A stretch of DNA of 33,261 nucleotides, from NCBI RefSeq assembly GCF_900538805.1, contig NZ_UPZP01000014.1:1-33261 (forward strand). The letters run 5' to 3'. The position numbers were made by a program, and so were the translations under genes. Numbering within the stretch: the stretch's first letter is position 1; each line of letters opens with the position of its first letter. A model generated the notes under the pieces. That model was given only the letters and a program-made list of their open reading frames with translations. It made no database searches and was not told where the DNA came from. Positions 17,387 to 24,354 of this stretch are shown in pieces. Source of the stretch: an uncultured Dialister sp. GTDB taxonomy: Bacteria > Bacillota > Negativicutes > Veillonellales > Dialisteraceae.

Positions 17387-18037
17387 ATGACCAACGATTT
17401 CATCTTTGCCCATGTAGACCACACCCTGCTGAAAGCTTTCGCCACCTGGCAGGATATTCGGAAATTATGCGAAGAAGCGGAAAGGTACCACATGGCGTCG
17501 GTGTGCGTGCCCTCTTCCTTTGTAAAGAAAATCCGGCAGGAGTTTCCGCATTTGACCATCTGCACGGTGGTGGGATTTCCTTTGGGAAACTGTTCCACAG
17601 AAGCCAAGGCGGCGGAGACGGAAGCGGCCATCAGGAACGGCGCCGATGAAATCGACATGGTCATCCACATCGGCGCCCTGAAGGAGGGGAATCTGTCCTA
17701 CGTAACCCATGAAATCGCAGCGCTGAAGAAAGCCGCGGGGAGCCATATCCTGAAGGTCATCGTGGAAACCTGCTATCTCACGGAAGAAGAAAAAATAGCC
17801 GCCTGCCGCGCAGTCACCGAAGGGGGAGCGGACTATATCAAAACCTCCACCGGCTTTGGCAGTGCCGGCGCCGCTTTGGAAGATGTGAAACTCTTTAAAA
17901 AATATGTGGGGGAAAACGTGAAAATCAAAGCCGCCGGCGGCATCCACAGCAGAAAGGAAATGGAAGACTTCCTGCATGCCGGTGCCTCCCGCATCGGCGC
18001 CAGCGGAGCCATTCCGGCCCTGCTGGGGAAGGAATGA
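17387..18037 (+). CDS. deoC: deoxyribose-phosphate aldolase (DERA)
   Basis: Cleaves 2-deoxy-D-ribose 5-phosphate to glyceraldehyde 3-phosphate and acetaldehyde; cytoplasmic TIM barrel. The 216-residue protein has D90 (ADEIDMVIHIG), Schiff-base lysine K152 in DYIKTSTGFG and K181 in KIKAAGGI, the three catalytic positions of the family. The start at 17387 is set by AAAGGAG seven bases upstream; an in-frame ATG at 17348 overlaps the -10 box. It follows the second AfuA-like importer with no deoxyribose kinase or nucleoside phosphorylase nearby, which suggests substrate arriving as a phosphate or by salvage made elsewhere. Confidence 0.95.
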   Translation: MTNDFIFAHVDHTLLKAFATWQDIRKLCEEAERYHMASVCVPSSFVKKIRQEFPHLTICTVVGFPLGNCSTEAKAAETEAAIRNGADEIDMVIHIGALKEGNLSYVTHEIAALKKAAGSHILKVIVETCYLTEEEKIAACRAVTEGGADYIKTSTGFGSAGAALEDVKLFKKYVGENVKIKAAGGIHSRKEMEDFLHAGASRIGASGAIPALLGKE

Positions 18038-18077
18038 TTCAATCGGGATTCAAGGATGCAGATGTACTTTTGCTTTA

Positions 18078-18107
18078 TTGACAGGCTGGGTTTTATCCTT
18101 TTATAAT
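18078..18107 (+). promoter_or_regulatory. consensus sigma-70 type promoter
   Basis: TTGACA (18078-18083), an 18-bp spacer and TATAAT (18102-18107): both hexamers perfect. It drives the 2TM protein gene 44 bp downstream. Confidence 0.85.
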
Positions 18108-18150
18108 TGAACAGACAGTACTTCCTTAGTATGCATTTGGAGAGATTGCC

Positions 18151-18852
18151 ATGAGAAATTTAATCATTGATGAAGAGAAACTTCATTTGCTCCTTGAATC
18201 AAAGAAACTTTTTATTGGAGGCTCTCTGGCTGGTGCGTTAGGGTTGATTGCCGGTGGAGTCAATGCAGTTTACAACGGATATGAAATGACTGCTCTTCAT
18301 TATGGGATGATACTGTTGGGCATAGGTATGCTTATTTTAGGCGCAAGGGAGGGATGGAAGAACATGAAGTACAATCATGAAAAAATGATGAAGGATATTA
18401 TCAATTTGGACCAGACAGCCTATCATCATTCCATCGTCGTATTCCAGGATACATTTCTCTCTTTTCCTAATAGATATCTTGTGTATTGGGATAAGCGCTG
18501 GCAGTGCTGGTTTTTCCTGAATTATCCTACCCAGCAGGACGAAGAGAAGAACGTGGAAAATATACGCGACAAGATTTCCCGTGCCTTGAAGATTGATTCT
18601 TCCCACATTCTGCTAGAAAGAAAGTGCCAGAAGCTGCAGCAGAAATACTCAGAATCCCATCAGGAAGAACGGTACTATGACCATGTTTTTTACAAGGGGG
18701 AAATTACCGCTTTCCCAGAGCAGATGAAGGCGGATGTCTTTGATATAGATGGCGTGTCCTACCGCTGGATGACTATGGCAGATATGAAAGCGAATCCGGA
18801 TATCAGGGAGAAAAATCTGGATGTGGTAGAAGTGGTGGAAACGAATTTATAA
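18151..18852 (+). CDS. two-transmembrane protein with possible SMODS-associated NUDIX-like domain
   Basis: A 233-residue protein, function not established. Seen: two adjacent hydrophobic segments (about residues 20-42 and 48-66), then a cytoplasmic domain with an aromatic-rich core, RYLVYWDKRWQCWFFLNYP, an IRDKISRALKID helix, and a C-terminal half of alternating strands ending SYRWMTMADM...VVEVVET. This 2TM-plus-domain plan resembles the SMODS-associated NUDIX proteins found with CBASS-type cyclases; the match is from memory and weak. No nucleotidyltransferase or other defence gene is adjacent. GGAGAG lies about 7 bases before the ATG. The gene has its own consensus promoter and terminator and is more AT-rich than its neighbours, suggesting transfer. 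Confidence 0.6.
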   Translation: MRNLIIDEEKLHLLLESKKLFIGGSLAGALGLIAGGVNAVYNGYEMTALHYGMILLGIGMLILGAREGWKNMKYNHEKMMKDIINLDQTAYHHSIVVFQDTFLSFPNRYLVYWDKRWQCWFFLNYPTQQDEEKNVENIRDKISRALKIDSSHILLERKCQKLQQKYSESHQEERYYDHVFYKGEITAFPEQMKADVFDIDGVSYRWMTMADMKANPDIREKNLDVVEVVETNL

Positions 18853-18863
18853 ACCTTGGATTA

Positions 18864-18904
18864 AAAATCCGGCAGCCTGCCTTGCAGCAGCTGCCGGATT
18901 TTTG
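18864..18904 (+). terminator. intrinsic terminator of the 2TM gene
   Basis: Stem AAAATCCGGCAGC / GCTGCCGGATTTT with a 13-base loop, running into TTTTT. Confidence 0.9.
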
Positions 18905-19262
18905 CGGCCCGGTCCCAAAAGGCCGCGAAGGGGCTATATATTGCGGCGTTAGCCGCCACCACAACCCTCAGCCACGTAGTGGCTGTCAAACTTTAGAACC
19001 CTCCGGCCAACGGTCGGTCAATCCTAAGAACCTTTTTCTCAAATCTTCCCGCCGACTGGTATTTACCGTCTTTCCCTCACTTACGATTCTTACGGAGATT
19101 CTTCGCTTCGCTTAGAATGACTGCAGGGCGGGAAGGTTAGCCCGTAACGCGGACTTCATATTCATCGCCCGATAGGGCGATACCACCACCCTTTGAACCA
19201 GCCTGCCAAAGGCAGGCGGAACCCTTTGAACCTTCTGAACCCGGGCCGCGCAGCGGCCCTCC
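18905..19262. repeat. hairpin-module island
   Basis: Contains CAGCCAC-GTA-GTGGCTG, a CTTCCCGCC...GGCGGGAAG-bounded module (about 19046-19132) enclosing the REP-like ATTCTTCGC...AGAATGAC, then ATCGCCC-GATA-GGGCGAT (19164-19181), nonamers with an inserted CCTGCC-AAA-GGCAGG hairpin, and GGCCGC-GCA-GCGGCC. No gene. Confidence 0.8.
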
Positions 19263-19380
19263 ATAATTCCTCTTTTCAAAAGTGCGGTATCTGGATTATA
19301 ATTAAGAATGGAAAATTGGGGATAGGCTTATGCATTCGAATCACGATTTCATCAGCCCTTTCCCGGGAAGGAGGGCTGCC

Positions 19381-20541
19381 ATGGGGCTGTCTATCAGGGA
19401 CATACTGATACTGGATTATTTTGACGGCAAACCGCTGCATCATCGGATACCGCCTTACAAATTGAATATCTACGGCGCCGACGCCAATACCCGGATAGAC
19501 GCCCTCATGGAAGACGGCTGGATACGGACCAGCCGGCCCCAGGAGACGGTGAACATGCTTCCGGATAAAATGCTTTCCGATTTCCTGAAGCGCTATGACC
19601 TCTCCGGCGAAGGCACCCATGCGGAGCTCACGGGACGGGTGATTTCTAAAATTCCGGAGAAGGACTACGCCCACGGCGTGCCCCGGATTTACGTGCTCAC
19701 CAAGGAAGGAAAAGCGGAAATCGGCCATCACATGGCCTATGTGCTGAACGTTCGGGAAAATTACGGATTGACGGAAGGGGAAATCGGGGAGTCCCAGAAC
19801 GCCCTCACCCAGCGGGGCGAGCCCTTCACGGCCCGGGACATCCTGTACCGCGCCTTCCAGCAGAAAATCGCCATTTACACCATGGCCGGCGAATGGTCCA
19901 AGCTTCGGAATATGTACTACACCGTTGCCAATTTCTACCTGCGCATCAAGGACAAGGCCAATGCCCTGCCATACCTGTACCTGGTCTTCTTCATGGACAT
20001 GTCGGGCATGGGAAATAAGAACAACCTGGTGCCCTATGAAAACCTCTTTCCCACCCAGAAGGGCATGATTCTTCTTATGGATGAAATACGGAAAGAACTG
20101 CGTCTCACCCTGGACGACGTGAAGACATCCTTCCTTTCCTCCATCGCCCGCATGGCGCCAAGGCTGCCCTTCTCCTACTTTTCGCCCCAGATGATGGCTT
20201 CCATGCTGCTGGAACGGCTTCGGGGACGGGACTTCAACGGCACCCGCTACATTGCAGACCGCAACGTGCCGGACCCCTCTTCCAAATCCTACCACTACGT
20301 ACCCTACGGCAGGAGCGAAGCAAGAACCCCCGTGAGGCGGACCCCCGCAGTGCAGCCGAAAATCATGGCCCCGCCGGTGCTCCGCATGCCCACCTTCACC
20401 GCGCCGCCACCCTTCTGCCCCAGCGAAAACACGGCCCCCCTGCCCAGGGTGCCTAAACCGGAGCCGGAAAAACCGGTGATGCCAAAGCCATTGAAAAAAG
20501 AAAAGAAAGGTTTCTTGGATAGGATAAAGGAGCTGTTTTAA
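19381..20541 (+). CDS. SAP-domain-containing protein of unknown function
   Basis: 386 residues, no recognised enzymatic motif. Around residues 58-92 (NMLPDKMLSDFLKRYDLSGE then GTHAELTGRVISKI) the sequence fits a SAP helix-extension-helix fold, usually a DNA/RNA-binding module. The middle is helical with many aromatic and Met residues. The C-terminus from about 320 is proline-rich and basic, ending KKGFLDRIKELF. No signal peptide. The start at 19381 has AAGGAGG six bases upstream; an in-frame ATG at 19330 lacks one. TATAAT at 19297-19302 is a likely -10. Similar SAP proteins occur in mobile and phage-derived loci, but no phage genes are near. Confidence 0.7.
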   Translation: MGLSIRDILILDYFDGKPLHHRIPPYKLNIYGADANTRIDALMEDGWIRTSRPQETVNMLPDKMLSDFLKRYDLSGEGTHAELTGRVISKIPEKDYAHGVPRIYVLTKEGKAEIGHHMAYVLNVRENYGLTEGEIGESQNALTQRGEPFTARDILYRAFQQKIAIYTMAGEWSKLRNMYYTVANFYLRIKDKANALPYLYLVFFMDMSGMGNKNNLVPYENLFPTQKGMILLMDEIRKELRLTLDDVKTSFLSSIARMAPRLPFSYFSPQMMASMLLERLRGRDFNGTRYIADRNVPDPSSKSYHYVPYGRSEARTPVRRTPAVQPKIMAPPVLRMPTFTAPPPFCPSENTAPLPRVPKPEPEKPVMPKPLKKEKKGFLDRIKELF

Positions 20542-20544
20542 CCG

Positions 20545-20934
20545 CTGTCAGCTGTCGGCTGTCGGCTTACTGCTTACCGCTCATGGCCTTTCCCGCCGGA
20601 TACTTGTCATCCTGAGCGGTAGCGAAGGATCTCGGTACGCGTTGACATTGACTCTGGCTAGCCCACTAGTCCACTAGTTCACTAGCTCACTAAAGAATAC
20701 CAGTCGGCGGGAAGACGTCAGACCGTCAGACATCAGACGGGTTGTATTCCCGAAAGCAAGAAGGGGCACCCGCCTTCGGCGGGCAGGGGCTTCAGCCCAG
20801 CGCTTTCGCGCAGGCTGAAGGTTGTGTAGAAGGGTTGTGTCCGCTTCGCTCAGCGCGGCAGCGGCCAGGGGATAGCGGCCGCTGTCCCACCAGCCCACAA
20901 GCCCACTAGTTCACTAGCCCACTAGCTCACTATC
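20545..20934. repeat. repeat island with CTAG-containing octamers
   Basis: Holds a REP-like CATCCTGAGCGGTAGCGAAGGAT, octamer arrays of CCACTAGY at 20663-20694 (4 units) and 20887-20934 (6 units), a GTATTCCCGAAAGCAAG module, CCCGCC-TTC-GGCGGG, and the nested hairpin CAGCC/GGCTG with inner GCGC/GCGC followed by GGTTGTGTAGAAGGGTTGTG. Bases about 20606-20694 recur near 22372-22454. No gene. Confidence 0.75.
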
Positions 20935-20940
20935 TCACCC

Positions 20941-20969
20941 TTTACAAATCCCCATTCTTTTTGTAAAAT
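20941..20969 (+). promoter_or_regulatory. promoter of the tRNA-Arg gene
   Basis: TTTACA (20941-20946), 17-bp spacer, TAAAAT (20964-20969), ending 9 bp before the tRNA. Confidence 0.7.
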
Positions 20970-20978
20970 AAAACTAAT

Positions 20979-21055
20979 GCGTTTGTAGCTCAGCTGGATA
21001 GAGCAGCGGTTTCCTAAACCGTGTGTCGGGAGTTCGAATCTCCCCAAGCGCACCA
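20979..21055 (+). tRNA. tRNA-Arg (anticodon CCU), CCA encoded
   Basis: 77-base cloverleaf: acceptor GCGTTTG/CAAGCGC (one G-T pair), D arm GCTC/GAGC, anticodon loop TTCCTAA giving CCT (reads AGG), T arm GGGAG-TTCGAAT-CTCCC, then A and genomic CCA. It has its own promoter and terminator. Confidence 0.95.
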
Positions 21056-21065
21056 CGAAAAAATC

Positions 21066-21098
21066 AGCACCTTTGGAAAATTCCAAAGGTGCTTTTTT
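21066..21098 (+). terminator. terminator after tRNA-Arg
   Basis: Near-perfect stem AGCACCTTTGGAA / TTCCAAAGGTGCT with a minimal loop and a T6 tail. Confidence 0.92.
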
Positions 21099-21119
21099 AG
21101 TGAACTGTCACTATAGGCA

Positions 21120-21361
21120 TCATTGTGGCATGGCACTATGAGGAGCGGACTCCTCAGCAGCAGCCATCTTGCTGCCGGTACTTATCCCTGCTGCATCAGA
21201 TGCTGCTTGTACCAAGGTCCTTCACTGCGTCCAGAATGACGGCGCGGGGAGGGCAGGCCCGTAACGCTGACTTTATAAGCATTGCCCGCAGGGCAATCCA
21301 CCCCCCTCTGAACCCTTTGAACCCTCTGAACCCTCTGAACCCGGGGCGGCTCCGCCGCCCC
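21120..21361. repeat. hairpin-module island abutting the EamA gene
   Basis: A decayed CCTTCACTGCGTCCAGAATGAC REP-like unit, ATTGCCC-GCA-GGGCAAT (21280-21296), four tandem nonamers (CTCTGAACC type) and a closing GGGGCGG...CCGCCCC hairpin that ends at the base before the EamA stop codon. The ATTGCCC/GGGCAAT stem is a compensatory variant of the ATCGCCC/GGGCGAT stem in other islands. Confidence 0.8.
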
Positions 21362-22243
21362 CTATTTCCTCGCCACCACCGCCACTGCCAGGATGATGAA
21401 GGCCATGCCCATGAGCTCCCAGAAACCGAAGGTGAGGTGGAAGATGAGGAAGGAGAAAATGATGGATGAAAAAGGTTCGATGGCGGAGATGATGCTGGCT
21501 TCTGTAGGAAGGATGAAGGCCACGCTGCCCAGGTAGAGGACGAAGGAGCAGATGGTGCCGAAGATAACCACATAAGCGAATGCCAGAAGCACCGGCATAT
21601 CCACGGTGCCGGTGAAGGGGGTGAGAAGGGCGGCGGGAAGCATGAAGAAGGAAGCCAGAAACATGCCCCAGCCCACCACCAGGGGCGCACCGTATTTTTT
21701 AATAATTTTCACAGGAGCCACTGTATAAAGAGCACAGGCCAGAGCGGAGAGAAGGCCCCAGAAGAGGGCCTTTTCGGAAATAGCCAGACTGTGGAAATCG
21801 CCGCCCGTGGCAATGAGGGCGGTGCCGGCCACTGCAAAGATAGTACAGAAGATTTCCACCGTCCGGGGCCATCGTTTCTCCGTAAGGCAGCACCAGAAAA
21901 TGATGAGAATGGGCATGAGGTATTCCAGGATGGTGGCGGTGGGGGCGTTGCTGTAGCGGATGGAGGCAAAGTAGCCGTACTGGGTGCCCAGCATGCCGAA
22001 GATGCTGAAAATAAGGAGGGTGGTGCGGTCCTTCCTGTCCTGCCAGATGGAGAAAATATGTCCTTGCAGGAAATGGGCCAGAAGGAGCAAAAGAAATCCG
22101 GCACAGAGGAGCCGGAAAAAGGTAAGCCATTCAGGCGCTATGTTTTCATTAATCAGGAGAAACTGGCCTGCAATGCCGCTGCTGCCCCAGAAAATGGAGC
22201 CGGCGGAGGCAAAGAGGAGTCCCTTTTTTCTTTCCGCTGTCAT
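21362..22243 (-). CDS. EamA/DMT-superfamily permease
   Basis: Inner-membrane transporter of 293 residues with about ten hydrophobic segments arranged as two EamA repeats (residues about 8-140 and 150-290). Typical marks are the N-terminal GSIFWGSSGIAGQF and, in the second repeat, GTICSFVLYLGSVAFILPTE. These carriers usually export amino acids or metabolites; the substrate cannot be named. On the minus strand the start is preceded by GGAAAGGATGG. The stop lies one base from a repeat hairpin that may act as its 3' end. It stands alone, between an island and the damaged ars locus. Confidence 0.88.
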   Translation of the reverse strand: MTAERKKGLLFASAGSIFWGSSGIAGQFLLINENIAPEWLTFFRLLCAGFLLLLLAHFLQGHIFSIWQDRKDRTTLLIFSIFGMLGTQYGYFASIRYSNAPTATILEYLMPILIIFWCCLTEKRWPRTVEIFCTIFAVAGTALIATGGDFHSLAISEKALFWGLLSALACALYTVAPVKIIKKYGAPLVVGWGMFLASFFMLPAALLTPFTGTVDMPVLLAFAYVVIFGTICSFVLYLGSVAFILPTEASIISAIEPFSSIIFSFLIFHLTFGFWELMGMAFIILAVAVVARK

Positions 22244-22269
22244 AGAACCATCCTTTCCTGCTGATTTAC

Positions 22270-22511
22270 GGGAATATCATAGCAAAAGAAGGGAGGGGCG
22301 TGCAAGGCTGTCCGCTGTCCGCTATCCGCTTACCGCTTGCCGCTGGCGTGCCGGATTCTTCCCGCCGTCCACAGTCATCCAGAGGGAAGCGAAGGATGGT
22401 CGGTACGCGTCGACATTGACTCTGGCTAGCCCACTAGTCCACTAGCTCACTAAAGAACACCGGACGGGCTGTATTCCCAAAAGCAGGAGGCCGCCCGCCT
22501 TCGGAGGAGGG
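22270..22511. repeat. repeat island that replaced the 3' end of arsC
   Basis: Carries a REP-like CATCC...GGATGG, the GACTCTGGCTAG sequence with three octamers (22431-22454), and the GTATTCCCAAAAGCAGG module ending in CGGAGGAGGGGCAGCCC. The left part matches 20606-20694. The module runs directly into the arsC remnant at 22512, so the missing arsC codons were lost at this junction. Confidence 0.7.
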
Positions 22512-22750
22512 GCAGCCCATGGAGATAAGGATGTCCGGATGGGGAATTTGCCGGATGGACTTGGGAAACTGCTCTTTTTCCATATCCATATGGTACAGTT
22601 CCTTCATGAGGCGGCGGGCCGTGGGGTCTATGGAGGACGCCGGCTTTGTTCCGGCGGAGCAGCTGTCAAAAAGGGCGGCGCCGTATTTCCGGCCCAGGGC
22701 TTCTGCCATCTGGCTGCGGCAGGCGTTATGGGTGCAGATGAAGGCGGCTA
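22512..22750 (-). pseudogene. arsC: arsenate reductase remnant, truncated at both ends
   Basis: About 80 codons of a thioredoxin-type arsenate reductase (low-molecular-weight phosphatase fold) remain on the minus strand. FICTHNACRSQMAEALGRKY contains the CX5R P-loop, followed by DSCSAGTKPASSIDPTA and HPDILISMGC. Intact enzymes are about 130 residues; the C-terminal part with the later redox cysteine is missing, replaced by island repeat sequence. The first codons are also gone: a MITE abuts at 22748-22750 and supplies an in-frame start (MESDNDLISASL) reading into the P-loop. The 122-codon open frame (22434-22802) is therefore chimeric and probably inactive. It would be the third gene of arsR-acr3-arsC. 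Confidence 0.85.
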
Positions 22751-22915
22751 GGGAAGCGCTGATTAAATCGTTATCGGATTCCATTCTTGTATTTTTATTC
22801 AATGCAAGGAATCAAGTCGACGTGAATAGCCAGCTATTTAAGGAGACTGATGACGCAGCGTTGGATAAAAATACATATGGAATTCGATTCTGCGAATGAA
22901 TCAGTGCTTCCCTAG
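22748..22915 (+). mobile_element. complete MITE-like element in the ars operon
   Basis: 168 bp with 17-bp terminal inverted repeats (CTAGGGAAGCGCTGATT versus CTAGGGAAGCACTGATT), each bounded by TA, consistent with a TA-targeting (IS630/mariner-type) family; that link is inference. Subterminal sequences also pair (CGGATTCCAT...TATGGAATTCG), making most of the element a long imperfect palindrome. No transposase. A 21-codon frame with an AAGGAG site (ATG at 22850) lies inside and is partly conserved in the other copy. It lies 4 bp beyond the acr3 stop and has cut into arsC. Confidence 0.82.
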
Positions 22916-22919
22916 GGGC

Positions 22920-23984
22920 TTATGATTCATGGGGAAACCATCCTTTTGTGGCATTGGCGATTTTCACCAGGGTGAGCATCACCGGCACTTCGGTGAGCAC
23001 GCCGACGGTGGTGGCAAGGGCTGCGGGACTGGAGGCGCCGAAGAGGGCCACCGCCACAGCCACGGAAAGTTCAAAGAAATTGGAAGCGCCAATCATGCCG
23101 GCAGGGGCGGCAATGTCGAAGGGAAGATGCAGCACATGGGAGGCGCCGTAGGCCAGGAAGAAGATGAAGAAGGTCTGGATGGTGAGGGGCACCGCAATGA
23201 GGAGGATGTGCAGGGGATTGGAAAGAATCATGTCCGCCTGGGAGCTGAAGATGATGACCAGGGTGAGGAGAAGACCCGCCGTGGTTACATGGTCGAATTT
23301 ATGGATGAAGACCTGATCCAGGTACGATTCGCCCCGGCTCTTCACCACCAGGCGGCGGGTGAGCATGCCGCCGAAGAGGGGAATGACCACGAAAAGGAAG
23401 ACGCTTACAAAGAGGATGTCATAGGGCACGGAAACCGCAGAGACGCCCAGAAGGAATTTCACGATGGGAACAAAGGCGATGAGGATAATGAGGTCGTTGG
23501 TGGCCACCTGCACCACCGTGTACGCCGGATTTCCATGGGTGAGGGTGCTCCACACGAACACCATGGCCGTACAGGGAGCGGCGCCCAGCAGGATAGCGCC
23601 GGCCAGATACTGCCTGGCCAGCTCCGGCGCCATGAAGGCGCCGAAAATGTGGAGAAGGAAGAAGGCAGCTATGCCGTACATGGTGAAGGGTTTGATGAGC
23701 CAGTTCGTCACCCAGGTCACCAGAAGACCCTTCCCGTTTCGTCCGGCCTGTTTGATACTTTGGAAATCCACCTTAATCATCATGGGGTAAATCATGACCC
23801 AGATGAGTACCGCAATGGGAAGGGAAATGCCGTCTATCTGAAGGCGCCCAAGGAAACGGGGCAGGGCGGGAAGAAAATGGCCCAGGGCTACGCCCAGTAT
23901 CATGCACAAAAGCACCCAAAGGGTGAGATAGCGCTGGAAAAAGCTGATACCCCTTTCTTTACCGGCAGCAGTCACAGGAATCAT
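22920..23984 (-). CDS. acr3: arsenite efflux permease, ACR3 family
   Basis: Exports As(III), possibly Sb(III), across the inner membrane. 354 residues with ten hydrophobic segments. C138 in LLGAAPCTAMVFVWS is the conserved ACR3 cysteine, and GASNFFELSVAVAVALFGA carries the conserved Glu of a later segment. The start at 23984 (MIPVTAAGK) is preferred over 24017 because GGAG lies seven bases upstream. It overlaps the arsR end by 26 bp, so arsR and acr3 are coupled. The C-terminus ends normally before the MITE, so efflux should remain functional. Confidence 0.93.
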   Translation of the reverse strand: MIPVTAAGKERGISFFQRYLTLWVLLCMILGVALGHFLPALPRFLGRLQIDGISLPIAVLIWVMIYPMMIKVDFQSIKQAGRNGKGLLVTWVTNWLIKPFTMYGIAAFFLLHIFGAFMAPELARQYLAGAILLGAAPCTAMVFVWSTLTHGNPAYTVVQVATNDLIILIAFVPIVKFLLGVSAVSVPYDILFVSVFLFVVIPLFGGMLTRRLVVKSRGESYLDQVFIHKFDHVTTAGLLLTLVIIFSSQADMILSNPLHILLIAVPLTIQTFFIFFLAYGASHVLHLPFDIAAPAGMIGASNFFELSVAVAVALFGASSPAALATTVGVLTEVPVMLTLVKIANATKGWFPHES

Positions 23985-24270
23985 CTCCCTTCTCCGTGAC
24001 TTGGAAGAGGTCGTCAATCATGGCAGAGAGCTCATGGCCCTTGGAAACGTCCAGGGAATAGTACACCCATTTCCCTTCCTTCCGGCCCTTCACCAGCCCC
24101 GCCTCGCAGAGCACCTTCATATGGTGGGACAGGGTGGGCTGGGAGAAATGGAGACTTTCCAGAAGCACACAGGCGCACCGCTCTCCCTGCTTCAGCAGCT
24201 CTATAATATGAAGGCGGTTTTCATCGGTCACGGCCTTCAGCATAATCATTCGTTCTTTTTTCATATCCAT
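23959..24270 (-). CDS. arsR: ArsR/SmtB-family arsenic-responsive repressor
   Basis: Winged-helix repressor of the ars operon, released by As(III); 103 residues. Metal site C32 and C34 in ERCACVLLESL, recognition helix SQPTLSHHMKVL, wing GRKEGKWVYYSLD. The C-terminus DSCDCCR adds three cysteines. The start at 24270 has GAGGAGG about six bases upstream; the longer frame to 24369 would cover the promoter. It is first in the operon, autoregulated through the palindrome at 24291-24313. Confidence 0.93.
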   Translation of the reverse strand: MDMKKERMIMLKAVTDENRLHIIELLKQGERCACVLLESLHFSQPTLSHHMKVLCEAGLVKGRKEGKWVYYSLDVSKGHELSAMIDDLFQVTEKGDDSCDCCR

Positions 24271-24290
24271 AGGAACCTCCTCATATTTAC

Positions 24291-24344
24291 CTACATCAAT
24301 ATGTAATATGTAGATAGTATAGCGCATAGATTTACGGACGTCAA
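24291..24344 (-). promoter_or_regulatory. ars promoter and ArsR operator
   Basis: Minus strand: TTGACG (24344-24339), 17-bp spacer, TATACT (24321-24316). Directly downstream is an imperfect palindrome CTACAT...ATGTAG at 24291-24313, in the position and AT-rich style of ArsR operators. Confidence 0.75.
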
Positions 24345-24354
24345 TGTGTAAGGC

